Shown in pieces: positions 22,043-30,636 of a DNA stretch of 44,194 nucleotides. The stretch is from a virus: IMG/VR virus record IMGVR_UViG_3300038701_000415, positions 1 through 44,194 of that record, one strand, 5' to 3'. The first letter of the stretch is position 1. Each line of letters starts with the position of its first letter. A model generated the notes under the pieces. The model was not told the DNA's origin. It saw nothing but the letters and a program-made list of their open reading frames with translations, and made no database searches. The translations under genes and the position numbers were made by a program.

Positions 22043-22530
22043 GCAGCATGCGAGTTCTAGGGGTCGATCCCGGCCAGTACGGCGGGCTGGCGATCCTGCA
22101 CGGCGGTCGTTTGGTCAAAGGCATCCGCATGCCCATCGTCAAGATCCGAGGCAAGGCGAGCGTCGACGCCCGCGCCGTGCTGCACTGGTGGGACGACTGC
22201 CTCGTCCCGTTCGACGTCGCCGTGATCGAGAGCGTCCACGCGATGCCGCGGCAGGGCGTCAGCTCGAGCTTTCAGTTCGGGCGCATGCTCGGCGGCATCG
22301 AGACGCTGGTCGCCAGCACCGGCGCTCGGATCGAGTACGTCGCGCCTGCGACGTGGAAGAAGGCGATGGGGCTGGGCAGCGAGAAACGCGCCAGCATCGA
22401 CGCCGCCAAGGTTCGCTTCGGAGAGGTGGCTGATCAGCTGCTGAAGGAGCAGGTCGACGACGGCATTGCGGAAGCGGCCCTTCTTGCGGCATACTGGGTC
22501 GGAAACTGTAGAGAGGAGATCACCTGCTGA
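22039..22530 (+). CDS. RuvC-like Holliday junction resolvase
   Basis: 163 aa from the ATG at 22039, which overlaps the previous stop; the longer frame to 21973 lies within the previous gene. RuvC catalytic residues: D10 (VLGVDPG), E64 (VAVIESVHAM), D140/D141 (VDDGIAEAALLA). It cleaves four-way DNA junctions. In phages such enzymes resolve branches before packaging, which fits its place next to the terminase genes. Confidence 0.85.
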   Translation: MSSMRVLGVDPGQYGGLAILHGGRLVKGIRMPIVKIRGKASVDARAVLHWWDDCLVPFDVAVIESVHAMPRQGVSSSFQFGRMLGGIETLVASTGARIEYVAPATWKKAMGLGSEKRASIDAAKVRFGEVADQLLKEQVDDGIAEAALLAAYWVGNCREEITC

Positions 22531-22847
22531 TGGCTGCGAAGAAGGGCACAATGCCGCCGAACGCGGGCAAGGGCCGAGCTCGCGGATCGAAGAACAAGAC
22601 CACCGTCTTGCTCAAGGAGGCCATCGAGGAGAGCTTCGCCAACGTCGGCGGGGCCGAGTACCTGACCGCGATGGCGCTGCAGGAGCCGAAGGCGTACCTG
22701 ACGCTGCTGGCCAAGGTGCTGCCCGCGAAGATCGAGGCCGATGTGAACGTGTTCCAAGGCCAGCAGCTCGTCGAGCGGCTGCAGCAGGGGCGCGCTCTGG
22801 CGGCGCAGCAGCTGGGGGATCAGCATGACGAACAGCGCGTACACTAG
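22530..22847 (+). CDS. Terminase small subunit-like protein
   Basis: 105 aa, TGATG overlap with RuvC. Basic N-terminal part (NAGKGRARGSKNKTT), then a helical core (LLKEAIEESFANVGGAEYLTAMALQEPKAYLTLLAKVLP) typical of small terminase subunits and related DUF proteins of podoviruses. It should recognise phage DNA for packaging. Two small genes separate it from the large subunit. Confidence 0.7.
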   Translation: MAAKKGTMPPNAGKGRARGSKNKTTVLLKEAIEESFANVGGAEYLTAMALQEPKAYLTLLAKVLPAKIEADVNVFQGQQLVERLQQGRALAAQQLGDQHDEQRVH

Positions 22848-23004
22848 CCGCCCGCACGAGTTCGGCCCGGCGCTGCCCGGTCAGGGGTCGGACCAGATCT
22901 GCAAGCGGTGCGGTGCACGCGCATCGACAGCGCCGCAGGAATGCCCCGGCGGCCACCCTGCAGCGATCACCGAGACGGTGCATGACTATGACCCGCTCGC
23001 CTAG
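22825..23004 (+). CDS. Small Cys-rich zinc-ribbon-like protein
   Basis: 59 aa, starting within the end of the small terminase gene with GGGGGA upstream. It has C26-x2-C29 and C40-x3-H44 (CKRCGARASTAPQECPGGH), likely a zinc site. Not recognised. The position between terminase genes suggests a packaging or regulatory role, but this is context only. Confidence 0.5.
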   Translation: MTNSAYTSRPHEFGPALPGQGSDQICKRCGARASTAPQECPGGHPAAITETVHDYDPLA

Positions 23005-23176
23005 CTTCCACATCGCCTTCGACATTCCAGAGAACAGCGCGACGTCGATGACCATCGAGCCGAACGACGCAGGCGGCCCGCCGGTGCTGGTGTTCGAGCG
23101 CGAGGACGGTGAGCTCGAGGTCTTCAACTGGGAGGCGCAGGCCTACCAACCCATCGACTGGCTTGAGGTGCCATGA
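22982..23176 (+). CDS. Hypothetical 64-aa acidic protein
   Basis: Overlaps the previous gene by 23 bases and the large terminase start by ATGA. Reads as a short beta-rich domain (FHIAFDIPENSATSMTIEP, VLVFEREDGELEVF). The ATG at 22982 is followed by another two codons later. The ribosome site is weak, so it may depend on coupling. No family recognised. Confidence 0.45.
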   Translation: MTMTRSPSFHIAFDIPENSATSMTIEPNDAGGPPVLVFEREDGELEVFNWEAQAYQPIDWLEVP

Positions 23177-24654
23177 CCGATCTGGCCACGGCCAACGCGG
23201 AGCTGGCGAAGGAGATGGCGGCCTGCTACGCCGACCCGCTTCGTCACGTCCTGATCAGCTACCCGTGGGGCAGCGGGCAGCTGCGCGGCCGGGCAGGGCC
23301 GCAGGACTGGCAGCGAGACCTGCTGGTCGAGATCGGCGAGGAGGTCGCCGCCCGCGGCTTCGATGGCACCCGCCCAGTCGCGCCCATCCAGTTCAGCACC
23401 GCCTCGGGCCACGGCATCGGCAAGTCGGCCATCGTGGCGTGGCTGATCCGCTGGATCATGGACACCCGGCCGTTCGCCAAGGGCGTGGTCACGGCCAACA
23501 CCGGCGAGCAGCTGCGCACCAAGACGTGGTCGGAGCTGGCCAAGTGGCACAGCATGGGCCTGACGCAGCACTGGTACGAGCTCAACAGCGGCAGCGGCTC
23601 GCTGAACATGTACCACAAGGAGTTCCGCGAGACGTGGCGCGTCGACGCCCTCACCAGCCGCGAGGAGAACAGCGAGGCGTTCGCTGGCCTGCACGCCGCC
23701 AACTCGACCCCGTTCTACATCTTCGACGAGGCGTCGGCCGTGCCCGACCGGATCTACGAGGTGCGCGAGGGCGGCCTGACCGACGGCGAGCCCATGACCT
23801 TCGACTTCGGCAACCCGACGCGAAACAGCGGTCGGTTCTACCAGAACATGGTCGGCCGGTTCCGCAACAACTACATCCGGCGCTTCATCGACAGCCGGGA
23901 CGTCGAGCAGACCAACAAGGAGCTCTTCGACCAATGGGAAAAGGACTACGGAGAGGACAGCGACTTCTTCAAGGTGCGCGTGCGTGGGATGTTCCCCGAC
24001 GCTGGCTCGCTGCAGTTCATCTCGGTCGGCGACGTCGAGAGGTGCATCGAGCACGAGGTGTACGTCGGGCCCAGTGAGCCGCTCATCATGGGCGTCGACG
24101 TCGCCCGGTTCGGCGACGACAGCAGCGTGATCTACATGCGGCACGGGCGCGACGCCGACACGCCCGGCTTCCATGTGTACCAGCAGATCGACAGCATGAC
24201 GCTGGCGGCCGAGGTGTCCCGCCTCGCCAACGAGAAGCGGCCCGACGCGATCCTCGTCGACGGCGGCGGCGTCGGCGGCCCGGTGGTCGACCGGCTGCGC
24301 CAGCTCGGCCACGATGTGATCGAGATTAACTTTGGGTCGAGGGCGACGCAGAAGGGCTATGCCAACATGCGCGCCCAGATGTGGGGCAACCTGCGCGAGG
24401 CCATCAAGACGGGCATCCGGCTGCCCGACGACGAGGATCTCAAGACCGACCTGACCGGCGTCGAGTACGGCTACAACATCCGCAACGAGATCCAGCTTGA
24501 GCGGAAGGAGGACATGAAGAAGCGCGGCATGTCATCGCCCGACATGGCCGACGCTCTCGCCTTGACCTACGCCCTGCCCGTCAGCCACACTCAGCGCGCA
24601 GGCTACGGCGGTGCCGACTACGCGCACTCGACCCACGAATACGACCCGTTCTGA
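23173..24654 (+). CDS. Terminase large subunit
   Basis: 493 aa. The ATPase has Walker A at 78-85 (ASGHGIGKS) and Walker B at 182-187 (YIFDEA). The RNase H-like nuclease has D309 (GVDVARFGDD), D363 (ILVDGGGVGG) and D457/D460 (SPDMADALALTYA). It cuts and pumps DNA into the procapsid through the portal. The sequence type is not the T7 terminase. Together with the open ends inside a gene it fits headful packaging of permuted DNA, but this is inference. Confidence 0.93.
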   Translation: MTDLATANAELAKEMAACYADPLRHVLISYPWGSGQLRGRAGPQDWQRDLLVEIGEEVAARGFDGTRPVAPIQFSTASGHGIGKSAIVAWLIRWIMDTRPFAKGVVTANTGEQLRTKTWSELAKWHSMGLTQHWYELNSGSGSLNMYHKEFRETWRVDALTSREENSEAFAGLHAANSTPFYIFDEASAVPDRIYEVREGGLTDGEPMTFDFGNPTRNSGRFYQNMVGRFRNNYIRRFIDSRDVEQTNKELFDQWEKDYGEDSDFFKVRVRGMFPDAGSLQFISVGDVERCIEHEVYVGPSEPLIMGVDVARFGDDSSVIYMRHGRDADTPGFHVYQQIDSMTLAAEVSRLANEKRPDAILVDGGGVGGPVVDRLRQLGHDVIEINFGSRATQKGYANMRAQMWGNLREAIKTGIRLPDDEDLKTDLTGVEYGYNIRNEIQLERKEDMKKRGMSSPDMADALALTYALPVSHTQRAGYGGADYAHSTHEYDPF

Positions 24655-24697
24655 GCGTCGTCTCGACAGGTTGACGGGCGTCGTGTACATTCCGCGC

Positions 24698-25093
24698 ATG
24701 ATCGACGCCCTTGTGATATTCCAGAACGAGAACGCGCACCCGTTCGGCGGCCTGCTGAAGCGGGGCTATCGGCACGTCTGGTGCGCGGTCATCGACGACC
24801 GGAAGCACGGCTGGGTCGGCCACGACCTGCGCCTCGCCGGTCACGTCACCAGCGTGCTGGCCGACGTCGACTACCCCATCGCCGAGCACTTCCGGCAGCA
24901 GGGGCTCGAGGTCATCGGCATCCGCCGGGGCCAGCATCGCTTGACCGGGCCGTTCATCCTGAACAACTGCGTCGGCATGACCAAGTCGATCTGCGGCATC
25001 CGCTCGCTCGCCCTCACGCCGTGGCAGCTGCGGCAGCACCTCATCAAGACCAGCTCGGGAGACATCGCATGTCACGCCTCGCCCTGTACCTGA
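24698..25093 (+). CDS. Possible NlpC/P60-like (permuted) protein
   Basis: 131 aa from the ATG at 24698; the ORF extends to 24611 but that part overlaps the terminase end. It has a histidine in a beta strand (RGYRHVWCAV) and later NNCVGMTKSICGIRSLALTPWQLRQHL, a Cys-Val motif followed by TPxQL that recurs in phage proteins I associate with papain-like folds in which His precedes Cys. If active it could trim peptides or cell wall. A structural role in the head or tail is equally possible. Confidence 0.45.
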   Translation: MIDALVIFQNENAHPFGGLLKRGYRHVWCAVIDDRKHGWVGHDLRLAGHVTSVLADVDYPIAEHFRQQGLEVIGIRRGQHRLTGPFILNNCVGMTKSICGIRSLALTPWQLRQHLIKTSSGDIACHASPCT

Positions 25094-25323
25094 CCCTGCC
25101 CGGTGGCGGTGGTCGTCGCGCCCCGCCGCCCCCGCCTCCGCCCGCGGCACCGCCGCCCGCGCCGACCATGCAGGACGCCGCTGGCAGCCGCGCCCGCATG
25201 GACGCCACGCGACGGGCTCGCCTGCAGCAGGGCGTCGGCGGCAGCGTCCGCAACATGGGCGGCAGCGCGGGCCTCGGCCTCGCCGACACGCAGCGCGCAC
25301 TCAAGGCGCTGACGGGCCAGTGA
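25069..25323 (+). CDS. Proline-rich small virion-associated protein
   Basis: 84 aa with GGGAG before the ATG at 25069, overlapping the previous gene. It begins with a glycine run and a run of prolines (residues 16-32), then a basic helix (SRARMDATRRARLQQGVGG). Small proline-rich proteins of this shape lie just before the portal gene in many T7-like and BPP-1-like phages. Role unknown, probably connected with capsid or portal. Confidence 0.6.
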   Translation: MSRLALYLTLPGGGGRRAPPPPPPPAAPPPAPTMQDAAGSRARMDATRRARLQQGVGGSVRNMGGSAGLGLADTQRALKALTGQ

Positions 25324-25418
25324 TGGCGCAGCAACGCACCAACGCGGCGATCACCGCTCGGGCAAAGGGGCAGCCGCCTGCCCCGCGCCCGGCCTCGCCT
25401 GCACTATCGGAGGGCTGA
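25323..25418 (+). CDS. Possible 31-aa peptide before the portal gene
   Basis: TGATG overlap with the previous stop, ends 4 bases before the portal ATG. Sequence is basic and proline/alanine rich. No ribosome site of its own. It may only couple translation to the portal gene, whose GGAGG site lies within its 3' end. Confidence 0.3.
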   Translation: MAQQRTNAAITARAKGQPPAPRPASPALSEG

Positions 25419-25422
25419 CCGG

Positions 25423-27162
25423 ATGGTCGCGCAGACGCCAGAGAACCTGATGAACAGCTCGCTGAAGGGCAAGCGTGGCGCGATCTTCATGCGGTGGAAG
25501 CGGCTGGAGGACGACCGTTCGAGCTGGCGGTCGCACTACATCGAGATCACCGACTACCTGCTGCCGCGCCGCGGCCGCTACCTTATCGAGAGCCAGAACA
25601 GCAAGGGCCGCAAGCGCAGCACCAAGATCGTCGACAACACCGCCGGGCAGGCGCTGCGCACGCTCGGCGCTGGCATGATGTCGGGCATGACCAGCCCGGC
25701 CCGGCCGTGGTTCCGTCTGCAGACGCCCGACCCGGACATGATGGACGCTACCGGCGTCAAGGATTGGCTCGGGCAGGTGGAGCGGATCATCCGCACGATC
25801 CTGACCCGGTCGAACTTCTACAACGCCGCCTCGACCGTCTACACCGAGCTGGGCGCGTTCGGCACCGCCGCGCTCTACCGCCGCCGCCATCCGACCGACA
25901 TCGTCTCGTTCCGCCCGTTCACCGCGGGCGAGTACGTCATCGCCGAGAACGAGTTCGGCGAGGTCGACACCCTCGGCCGCGAGTTCACGATGAGCGTGTC
26001 GCAGATCGTCGAGCAGTTCGTGATCAACAAGATCGACGGCAGCGAGGACTGGTCCAACGTCTCGAAGGCCGTGAAGAGGCTGTGGGACCAGAAGAACTAC
26101 GACGAGCGCGTCGAGGTCATCCACCTGATCCAGCCGCGCCGCATGGAGGATCGAGACCTGACCCGGCCGCTCGATCCCAAGAACCGGCCGTTCATGGACG
26201 TCTACATGGAGAAGGGGGCCGACGGCGATAAGCTCCTGCAGGAGGGCGGCTTCGAGCGGTTCCCGGCGTACTGCCCGCGCTGGGATGTGCTGGGCGGGGA
26301 CGTCTACGGCGTCAGCCCCGGCATGGAGCAGCTCGGCGACATCAAGCAGCTGCAGCACGAGCAGAAGCGCAAGGCGCAGGCCATCGACAAGATGGTCAAC
26401 CCGCCGATGGTCGCGAGCCTGTCGCTGAAGGGCAAGCCGTCCACCGTGCTGCCGGGCGGCACGACCTACGTCGACCCGCAGCAGGGCACGCAAGGCTTCC
26501 AGCCCGCCTACACCGTGCAGCCCCGCATCAACGAGATGATGATGGACATCCAAGAGGTGCAGCAGCGCATCCAGCGCGGCTTCTACGCCGACCTCTTCGC
26601 GATGATGATCAACAGCGACCGCCGCATGATGACCGCCACCGAGGTGGCCGAGCGTCACGAGGAGAAGCTCGTCCTGCTCGGCCCGGTCCTGCAGCGCCTG
26701 AACACCGAGTTCCTCGACCCGCTGATCGAGGACGTGTTCCTGTTCGCGCTGGAGGCAGGCATGCTGCCGCCCCCTCCGCCCGCCATCGAGGGCGTCGACC
26801 TCGAGGTCAAGTACATCTCGCTGCTGGCGCAGGCGCAGGAGGCGGTCGCCGCGGCATCCATCGAACGCACCTTCTCGTTCGCTGGCAACCTGTCGGCCGT
26901 GTTCCCCGAGATCGTCGACAACCTCGACGCCGACGAGGCCATCCGCAACTACGGCGAGATCCTCGGCACCAGCCCCGAGGTCATCCGCGACGCCGATCAG
27001 GTCGCCGCCATCCGCGAACAGCGGCGCGAGGCGCAGGCACAGCAGGAGCAGATGGCAATGGTCCAGCAGGGCGCGCAGGCCGCCAAGGTGCTGTCCGAGG
27101 CTGACACCCAGAACCCGAACGCTCTCACGAGCCTGCTGCAGGGAGGCCAGCGGACGGTATGA
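25423..27162 (+). CDS. Portal (head-to-tail connecting) protein
   Basis: 579 aa, matching the podovirus head-tail connector family of T7 gp8 type (N-terminal KRGAIFMRWKRLEDDRSSW, then ITDYLLPRRGRYL, GMTSPARPWF, SPGMEQLGDIKQLQ). It forms the ring at one capsid vertex and passes DNA. The C-terminal region is glutamine/alanine rich (QVAAIREQRREAQAQQEQM). Ribosome site GGAGG lies 8 bases upstream. The next gene overlaps by ATGA. Confidence 0.93.
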   Translation: MVAQTPENLMNSSLKGKRGAIFMRWKRLEDDRSSWRSHYIEITDYLLPRRGRYLIESQNSKGRKRSTKIVDNTAGQALRTLGAGMMSGMTSPARPWFRLQTPDPDMMDATGVKDWLGQVERIIRTILTRSNFYNAASTVYTELGAFGTAALYRRRHPTDIVSFRPFTAGEYVIAENEFGEVDTLGREFTMSVSQIVEQFVINKIDGSEDWSNVSKAVKRLWDQKNYDERVEVIHLIQPRRMEDRDLTRPLDPKNRPFMDVYMEKGADGDKLLQEGGFERFPAYCPRWDVLGGDVYGVSPGMEQLGDIKQLQHEQKRKAQAIDKMVNPPMVASLSLKGKPSTVLPGGTTYVDPQQGTQGFQPAYTVQPRINEMMMDIQEVQQRIQRGFYADLFAMMINSDRRMMTATEVAERHEEKLVLLGPVLQRLNTEFLDPLIEDVFLFALEAGMLPPPPPAIEGVDLEVKYISLLAQAQEAVAAASIERTFSFAGNLSAVFPEIVDNLDADEAIRNYGEILGTSPEVIRDADQVAAIREQRREAQAQQEQMAMVQQGAQAAKVLSEADTQNPNALTSLLQGGQRTV

Positions 27163-27452
27163 CCTACGACGCCTCCGATCCCGCGCAGGTCGCCAAGGCC
27201 CAGAAGGCCGAGCAGGACCGCGAGCGCGATCTCGACTACATCCTGAAGGAGCCGCGCGGCCGCCGGTTCTTGTACGACCTGATCTATGGTACATGTCATG
27301 TTGGCAGGCTCAGTCACATTCCCGGTGACAGTGACAGCACTGCCTTCAACGAGGGGGCCCGGTCGGTGGGCGAGGCGCTGCTTGAGCAGGTCCGCACGCA
27401 GGCGAAGGCCAAGTACGTCCTGATGCTGCAGGAAAACCACTTCAGCGACTAG
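27159..27452 (+). CDS. Bbp19-like protein
   Basis: 97 aa. The core (LKEPRGRRFLYDLIYG, HIPGDSDSTAFNEGARSVGEALLEQV) matches the small family named after Bordetella phage BPP-1 Bbp19, which lies between portal and scaffold genes in that group. Function is not known; a role in head assembly is assumed from position. The middle of the gene has a short less GC-rich stretch (27283-27340). Confidence 0.75.
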   Translation: MTYDASDPAQVAKAQKAEQDRERDLDYILKEPRGRRFLYDLIYGTCHVGRLSHIPGDSDSTAFNEGARSVGEALLEQVRTQAKAKYVLMLQENHFSD

Positions 27453-27469
27453 GAAGAGAGGAAGAACCG

Positions 27470-28150
27470 ATGACCGAAGAGACCACCGGCGACCTGATCG
27501 CCGACGCAACCGAAACAACCGAAACGGCCACCGACACCACCGGGGCCGATCAGACCACGCTCGCCGAGGCCGCACAGGGTGCCGAGGGCGAGGACAAGAA
27601 TGCCGCCGATCTGCTGTCGGATGACGAGAGCGGTGGAAGTGAGGGTGTGCCGGAACAGTACACCTTCGAGCCGCCCGAGGGCCTCGAACTTGATGAGGAC
27701 ACCAAGGGCAGGATTGATGCGTTCGCCGACACGGCACGCGAGATGGGGCTGACGCAACAGCAGTACCAGTCCCTGATCGAGTTCGACATCAATCGCGCGC
27801 AGCAGCTCAACGAGGCGGCTGTCGAGAGCTGGAACGGCCGGGTCGAGGACTGGCGCAAGAGCGCACAGACCGACAAGGAGATCGGGGGCGAGCAGTTCAA
27901 GGAGAACCTCGCCGTCGCGGAAAGCGCCCTCAAGCAGTTCGGCGATGCCGACCTGCGGGCGCTCATGCGATCCCCGACCCCTGACAACCCGGACGGCATG
28001 GCCATCGGCAACCATCCCGCGGTGCTGCGCTTCCTGAACCGCGTGGGCAAGGCAATCGCCGATCCGTCGCTGATCACCGGGGAGAAGCAGCCCCCGATCA
28101 AGCGGCCGGAAGAGCGGATGTACCCGTCCATGTTCGACAAATCGGCGTGA
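27470..28150 (+). CDS. Capsid scaffolding protein
   Basis: 226 aa, acidic, rich in T, E, A and D in the first 70 residues, then a helical part with ELDEDTKGRIDAFADTAREMGLTQQQYQSLIEF and a lysine/arginine-rich end. Position directly before the capsid gene and the charge pattern fit T7 gp9-like scaffolding proteins that guide procapsid assembly and leave. AGAGGAAG precedes the start. Confidence 0.8.
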   Translation: MTEETTGDLIADATETTETATDTTGADQTTLAEAAQGAEGEDKNAADLLSDDESGGSEGVPEQYTFEPPEGLELDEDTKGRIDAFADTAREMGLTQQQYQSLIEFDINRAQQLNEAAVESWNGRVEDWRKSAQTDKEIGGEQFKENLAVAESALKQFGDADLRALMRSPTPDNPDGMAIGNHPAVLRFLNRVGKAIADPSLITGEKQPPIKRPEERMYPSMFDKSA

Positions 28151-28157
28151 TATAAGG
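28148..28157 (+). promoter_or_regulatory. TGATATAAGG before capsid gene (shared with 2487)
   Basis: The scaffold stop codon is part of this ten-base motif, which also precedes the tail spike gene. Here the ribosome site AAGGAGGG overlaps it and the capsid ATG is only 11 bases on, so an actual -10 at this spot would leave almost no leader. The match may be due to the ribosome site alone. Confidence 0.2.
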
Positions 28158-28167
28158 AGGGCCCAAC

Positions 28168-29166
28168 ATGGCCACACTCAGCGTCAAGAACCCGACCCTC
28201 GCAGATCTTGCGAAGGTCACCGATCCCGACGGCTCCATCGCGGACGTCATCGAGATCCTGAACGAGACCAACGAGATCCTCGCGGATATGACGTGGCTCG
28301 AAGGCAACCTCACCACGGGCCACCGCTCGTCGATCCGGTCGGGCCTCCCGACCCCGACGTGGCGCAAGCTCTACGGTGGCGTGCAGCCGACCAAGTCGCG
28401 GGCCGTGCAGGTCACCGACACCTGCGGCATGCTGGAAGACTACGCGGAGGTCGACAAGGCCCTCGTGGACATGGCCGGTGACCCGGCTGCCTTCCGTCTG
28501 CAGGAGGATCGCCCCCACATCGAGGGCATGAACCAAGAGATCGCGGACACCCTCTTCTACGGCGACGAGACGACCGCGCCCGAAGAGTTCACCGGCTTCG
28601 CCCCCCGCTACAATGATCTGTCGGCCGAGAACGGCGACAACATCATCGACGCTGGCGGCACCGGCTCGGACAACGCCTCGATCTGGCTCATCTGCTGGTC
28701 GCCCAACACCTGCCACGGCATCGTGCCCAAGGGGTCGACGGCTGGTCTCCAGCAGCGTGACCTCGGCGAGGTGACCATCGAGGACGCCGACGGCAACAAC
28801 GGCCGCATGCAGGCGTACCGCACCCACTACCGCTGGGACGCTGGCCTGTGTGTCCGCGACTGGCGCTACGTCGTCCGCATCGCCAACATCGACCGCTCGC
28901 TCCTGACGGCCGATCTGAGCGGTGGTGCTGACCTCAACGACCTCATGCACCGCGCTGTCACCGAGATCCCGAACCCCTCGTTCGGTCGGTGCGCATGGTA
29001 CATGGACAAGCAGGTGCTCGCGTTCCTGCGCCGCCAGACGGCGGAGAAGGTCTCCAACTCGACCCTGACCACCGACATGGTGGGCGGCACGATGCAGACC
29101 TCGTGGGGTGGCTATCCGATCCGTCGGTGCGACGCCCTGTCCATCAACGAAGCTCGCGTCGTGTGA
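28168..29166 (+). CDS. Major capsid protein
   Basis: 332 aa, HK97-fold type related to the Bbp17/BPP-1-like group. N-terminal part SVKNPTLADLAKVTDPDGSIADVIEIL, then NEILADMTWLEGN, TWRKLYGGVQPTKSRAVQVTD and C-terminal GGTMQTSWGGYPIRRCDALS. It builds the head with the cement protein encoded next. No protease is visible in the neighbourhood, in line with BPP-1-like assembly. Ribosome site AAGGAGGG. Confidence 0.92.
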   Translation: MATLSVKNPTLADLAKVTDPDGSIADVIEILNETNEILADMTWLEGNLTTGHRSSIRSGLPTPTWRKLYGGVQPTKSRAVQVTDTCGMLEDYAEVDKALVDMAGDPAAFRLQEDRPHIEGMNQEIADTLFYGDETTAPEEFTGFAPRYNDLSAENGDNIIDAGGTGSDNASIWLICWSPNTCHGIVPKGSTAGLQQRDLGEVTIEDADGNNGRMQAYRTHYRWDAGLCVRDWRYVVRIANIDRSLLTADLSGGADLNDLMHRAVTEIPNPSFGRCAWYMDKQVLAFLRRQTAEKVSNSTLTTDMVGGTMQTSWGGYPIRRCDALSINEARVV

Positions 29167-29188
29167 GCTTGAGAAAGGAGATCAGACC

Positions 29189-29656
29189 ATGATCCTTGAT
29201 GAACGTCTCGAGTTCGCCGACGCAACGAGCGTGGCAGCAGCCGCTGGCACCGCTCTGATCGGCGACGTGATCGACATGGAGACCGCTCGCGACATCGGCG
29301 CGGGCGAGCCCATCTACCTCGTGATCCAGTGCGACACGGACATCGTGACCGGCGGTGCCGCGGGTACGGTCAAGTTCCAGCTGGCGTCGGATGCTCAGGC
29401 AGCCATCGCCACGGACGGCTCGGCCACCGTGCATTTCGACACCGGCACGATTGCGACGGGCGCTGCTGGCGCAGGCCGCACGGCTGCTGGCGGCACCATT
29501 GCCGTCATCACCCTGCCGATGGAGGGCGCAGAGTACGAGCAGTACCTCGGCATCCTCTGCGTCACGGCGACGACCACCACCACCGGCGGCGCGATCAACG
29601 CCTTCATCACGAAGGACGTGTCGAAGTGGAAGGCCTACGCTGACGGCCAGAACTGA
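29189..29656 (+). CDS. Bbp16-like capsid cement protein
   Basis: 155 aa from the ATG at 29189, which has AAAGGAG 9 bases upstream; the ORF reaches back to 29108 inside the capsid gene. Matches the Bbp16 family layout: an N-terminal LDERLEFADATSV, IGDVIDMETARDIGAGEP, then repeated beta strands rich in T, G and A. In BPP-1 the cement protein locks capsomers together on the outside of the shell. A terminator follows directly. Confidence 0.82.
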   Translation: MILDERLEFADATSVAAAAGTALIGDVIDMETARDIGAGEPIYLVIQCDTDIVTGGAAGTVKFQLASDAQAAIATDGSATVHFDTGTIATGAAGAGRTAAGGTIAVITLPMEGAEYEQYLGILCVTATTTTTGGAINAFITKDVSKWKAYADGQN

Positions 29657-29661
29657 TCTGA

Positions 29662-29686
29662 GGGGGCCCGCACCGCGGGCCCCTTT
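29662..29686 (+). terminator. Intrinsic terminator after capsid/cement genes
   Basis: GGGGGCCCGC-ACC-GCGGGCCCCT with a 9-10 bp stem followed by TTT. Located right after the cement gene, so it would lower transcription of the tail genes relative to the capsid genes. The U-run is short. Confidence 0.7.
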
Positions 29687-29712
29687 CACCCCTTCGGAAG
29701 AGGAGAAACCCC

Positions 29713-30033
29713 ATGTCCATCAACGTCCGCTTCGACAAGAATGGCTTCTACCACCCCGCCTACGGCCGCATGGGTCGAGGCAAGAACGCCGGTCGCGTCT
29801 ACACCCTGCCCGACTTCTTCAAGACCGAGGGCAAGCTCCCTCTCTCTGCTCAGGTCATCGACGACAAGGAGCAGCTGGAGGAGATCCTCGAAGAGGAAGA
29901 GCAGCCGAAACCCATCAAGCCGAAGGTCGTCGACGAGGAGCAGCTGAAGCGCGCGGAGACCGCCGCCACTGCTGATCGCGGCAACCGTCGCCCGCCCACG
30001 CGCTCGCGCCGCAAGCCCAGCGCCGAGGAGTGA
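29713..30033 (+). CDS. Small head completion or structural protein
   Basis: 106 aa, beta-like N-terminus (INVRFDKNGFYHPAYGRMGRGKNAGRVYTLPDFF), then an acidic helix (KEQLEEILEEEEQ) and a basic tail. Found between cement and tail tube genes. Similar short proteins occur in related podoviruses; the role is not known. Confidence 0.6.
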   Translation: MSINVRFDKNGFYHPAYGRMGRGKNAGRVYTLPDFFKTEGKLPLSAQVIDDKEQLEEILEEEEQPKPIKPKVVDEEQLKRAETAATADRGNRRPPTRSRRKPSAEE

Positions 30034-30036
30034 TCC

Positions 30037-30633
30037 ATGCCTTCTGAAGTCCACATCGCGCGCCTCGCGCTCCAGAACATCGGTGACCGCTTTGACCTCA
30101 CCGCTCTGAGCGACCCGACGCCAGAGGCCGAGCAGGTCAATCTGGTGTTCAACGACGTGCGCGACATGGTGCTTCGGGAGTACCCGTGGAAGTTCGCCCG
30201 GAAGTATTCGACGCCCGCCTCGCTGGCTGGCGTCGTTCCCGGCAACTGGTCGCACATGTACACCTACCCGCCCGATGCGCTGCGCCTGCTGCGCATCGTC
30301 AACCCGCTGGGCGACCATCAGCCGCCGATCCGGTTCGAGGTCGCCCGCAACGCGCACGACATCAAGGTCGTGCTGACGGACCAGAGCGAGCCGATGCTGG
30401 AGTACACGCAGAAGGTCACCGACCCGGAGCGGTTCGACGCCCAGTTCGTGATGGCCTTCGCCTATCGCCTTGCCCAGTACATCGCCATGCCGATCACCGG
30501 GGACCGCCAGATCATGGCAGACATGAAGACGCTGGCCGACGCCGAGATCCGCAACGCGCAGGCCACAGACGCCAACGAGGGCTTCGAGGCCCCGAGGCCC
30601 GCCGAGGCGGGCTGGATCAGCGCGAGGGCCTGA
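30037..30633 (+). CDS. Tail tubular protein A (gp11-like adaptor)
   Basis: 198 aa. Matches the T7 gp11/P22 gp4-like adaptor type: N-terminal HIARLALQNIGDRFDLTALSDPTPEAEQ, REYPWKFARK, YTYPPDALRLL, and C-terminal MAFAYRLAQYIAMPITGD. It forms the ring under the portal and carries the nozzle and fibres. Followed by the nozzle gene after three bases. Confidence 0.9.
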   Translation: MPSEVHIARLALQNIGDRFDLTALSDPTPEAEQVNLVFNDVRDMVLREYPWKFARKYSTPASLAGVVPGNWSHMYTYPPDALRLLRIVNPLGDHQPPIRFEVARNAHDIKVVLTDQSEPMLEYTQKVTDPERFDAQFVMAFAYRLAQYIAMPITGDRQIMADMKTLADAEIRNAQATDANEGFEAPRPAEAGWISARA

Positions 30634-30636
30634 CAC

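Noticed and set aside
25351-27294. 647-aa open frame on the left strand
   Set aside because: Antisense shadow of the portal gene; the portal frame has clear family matches.
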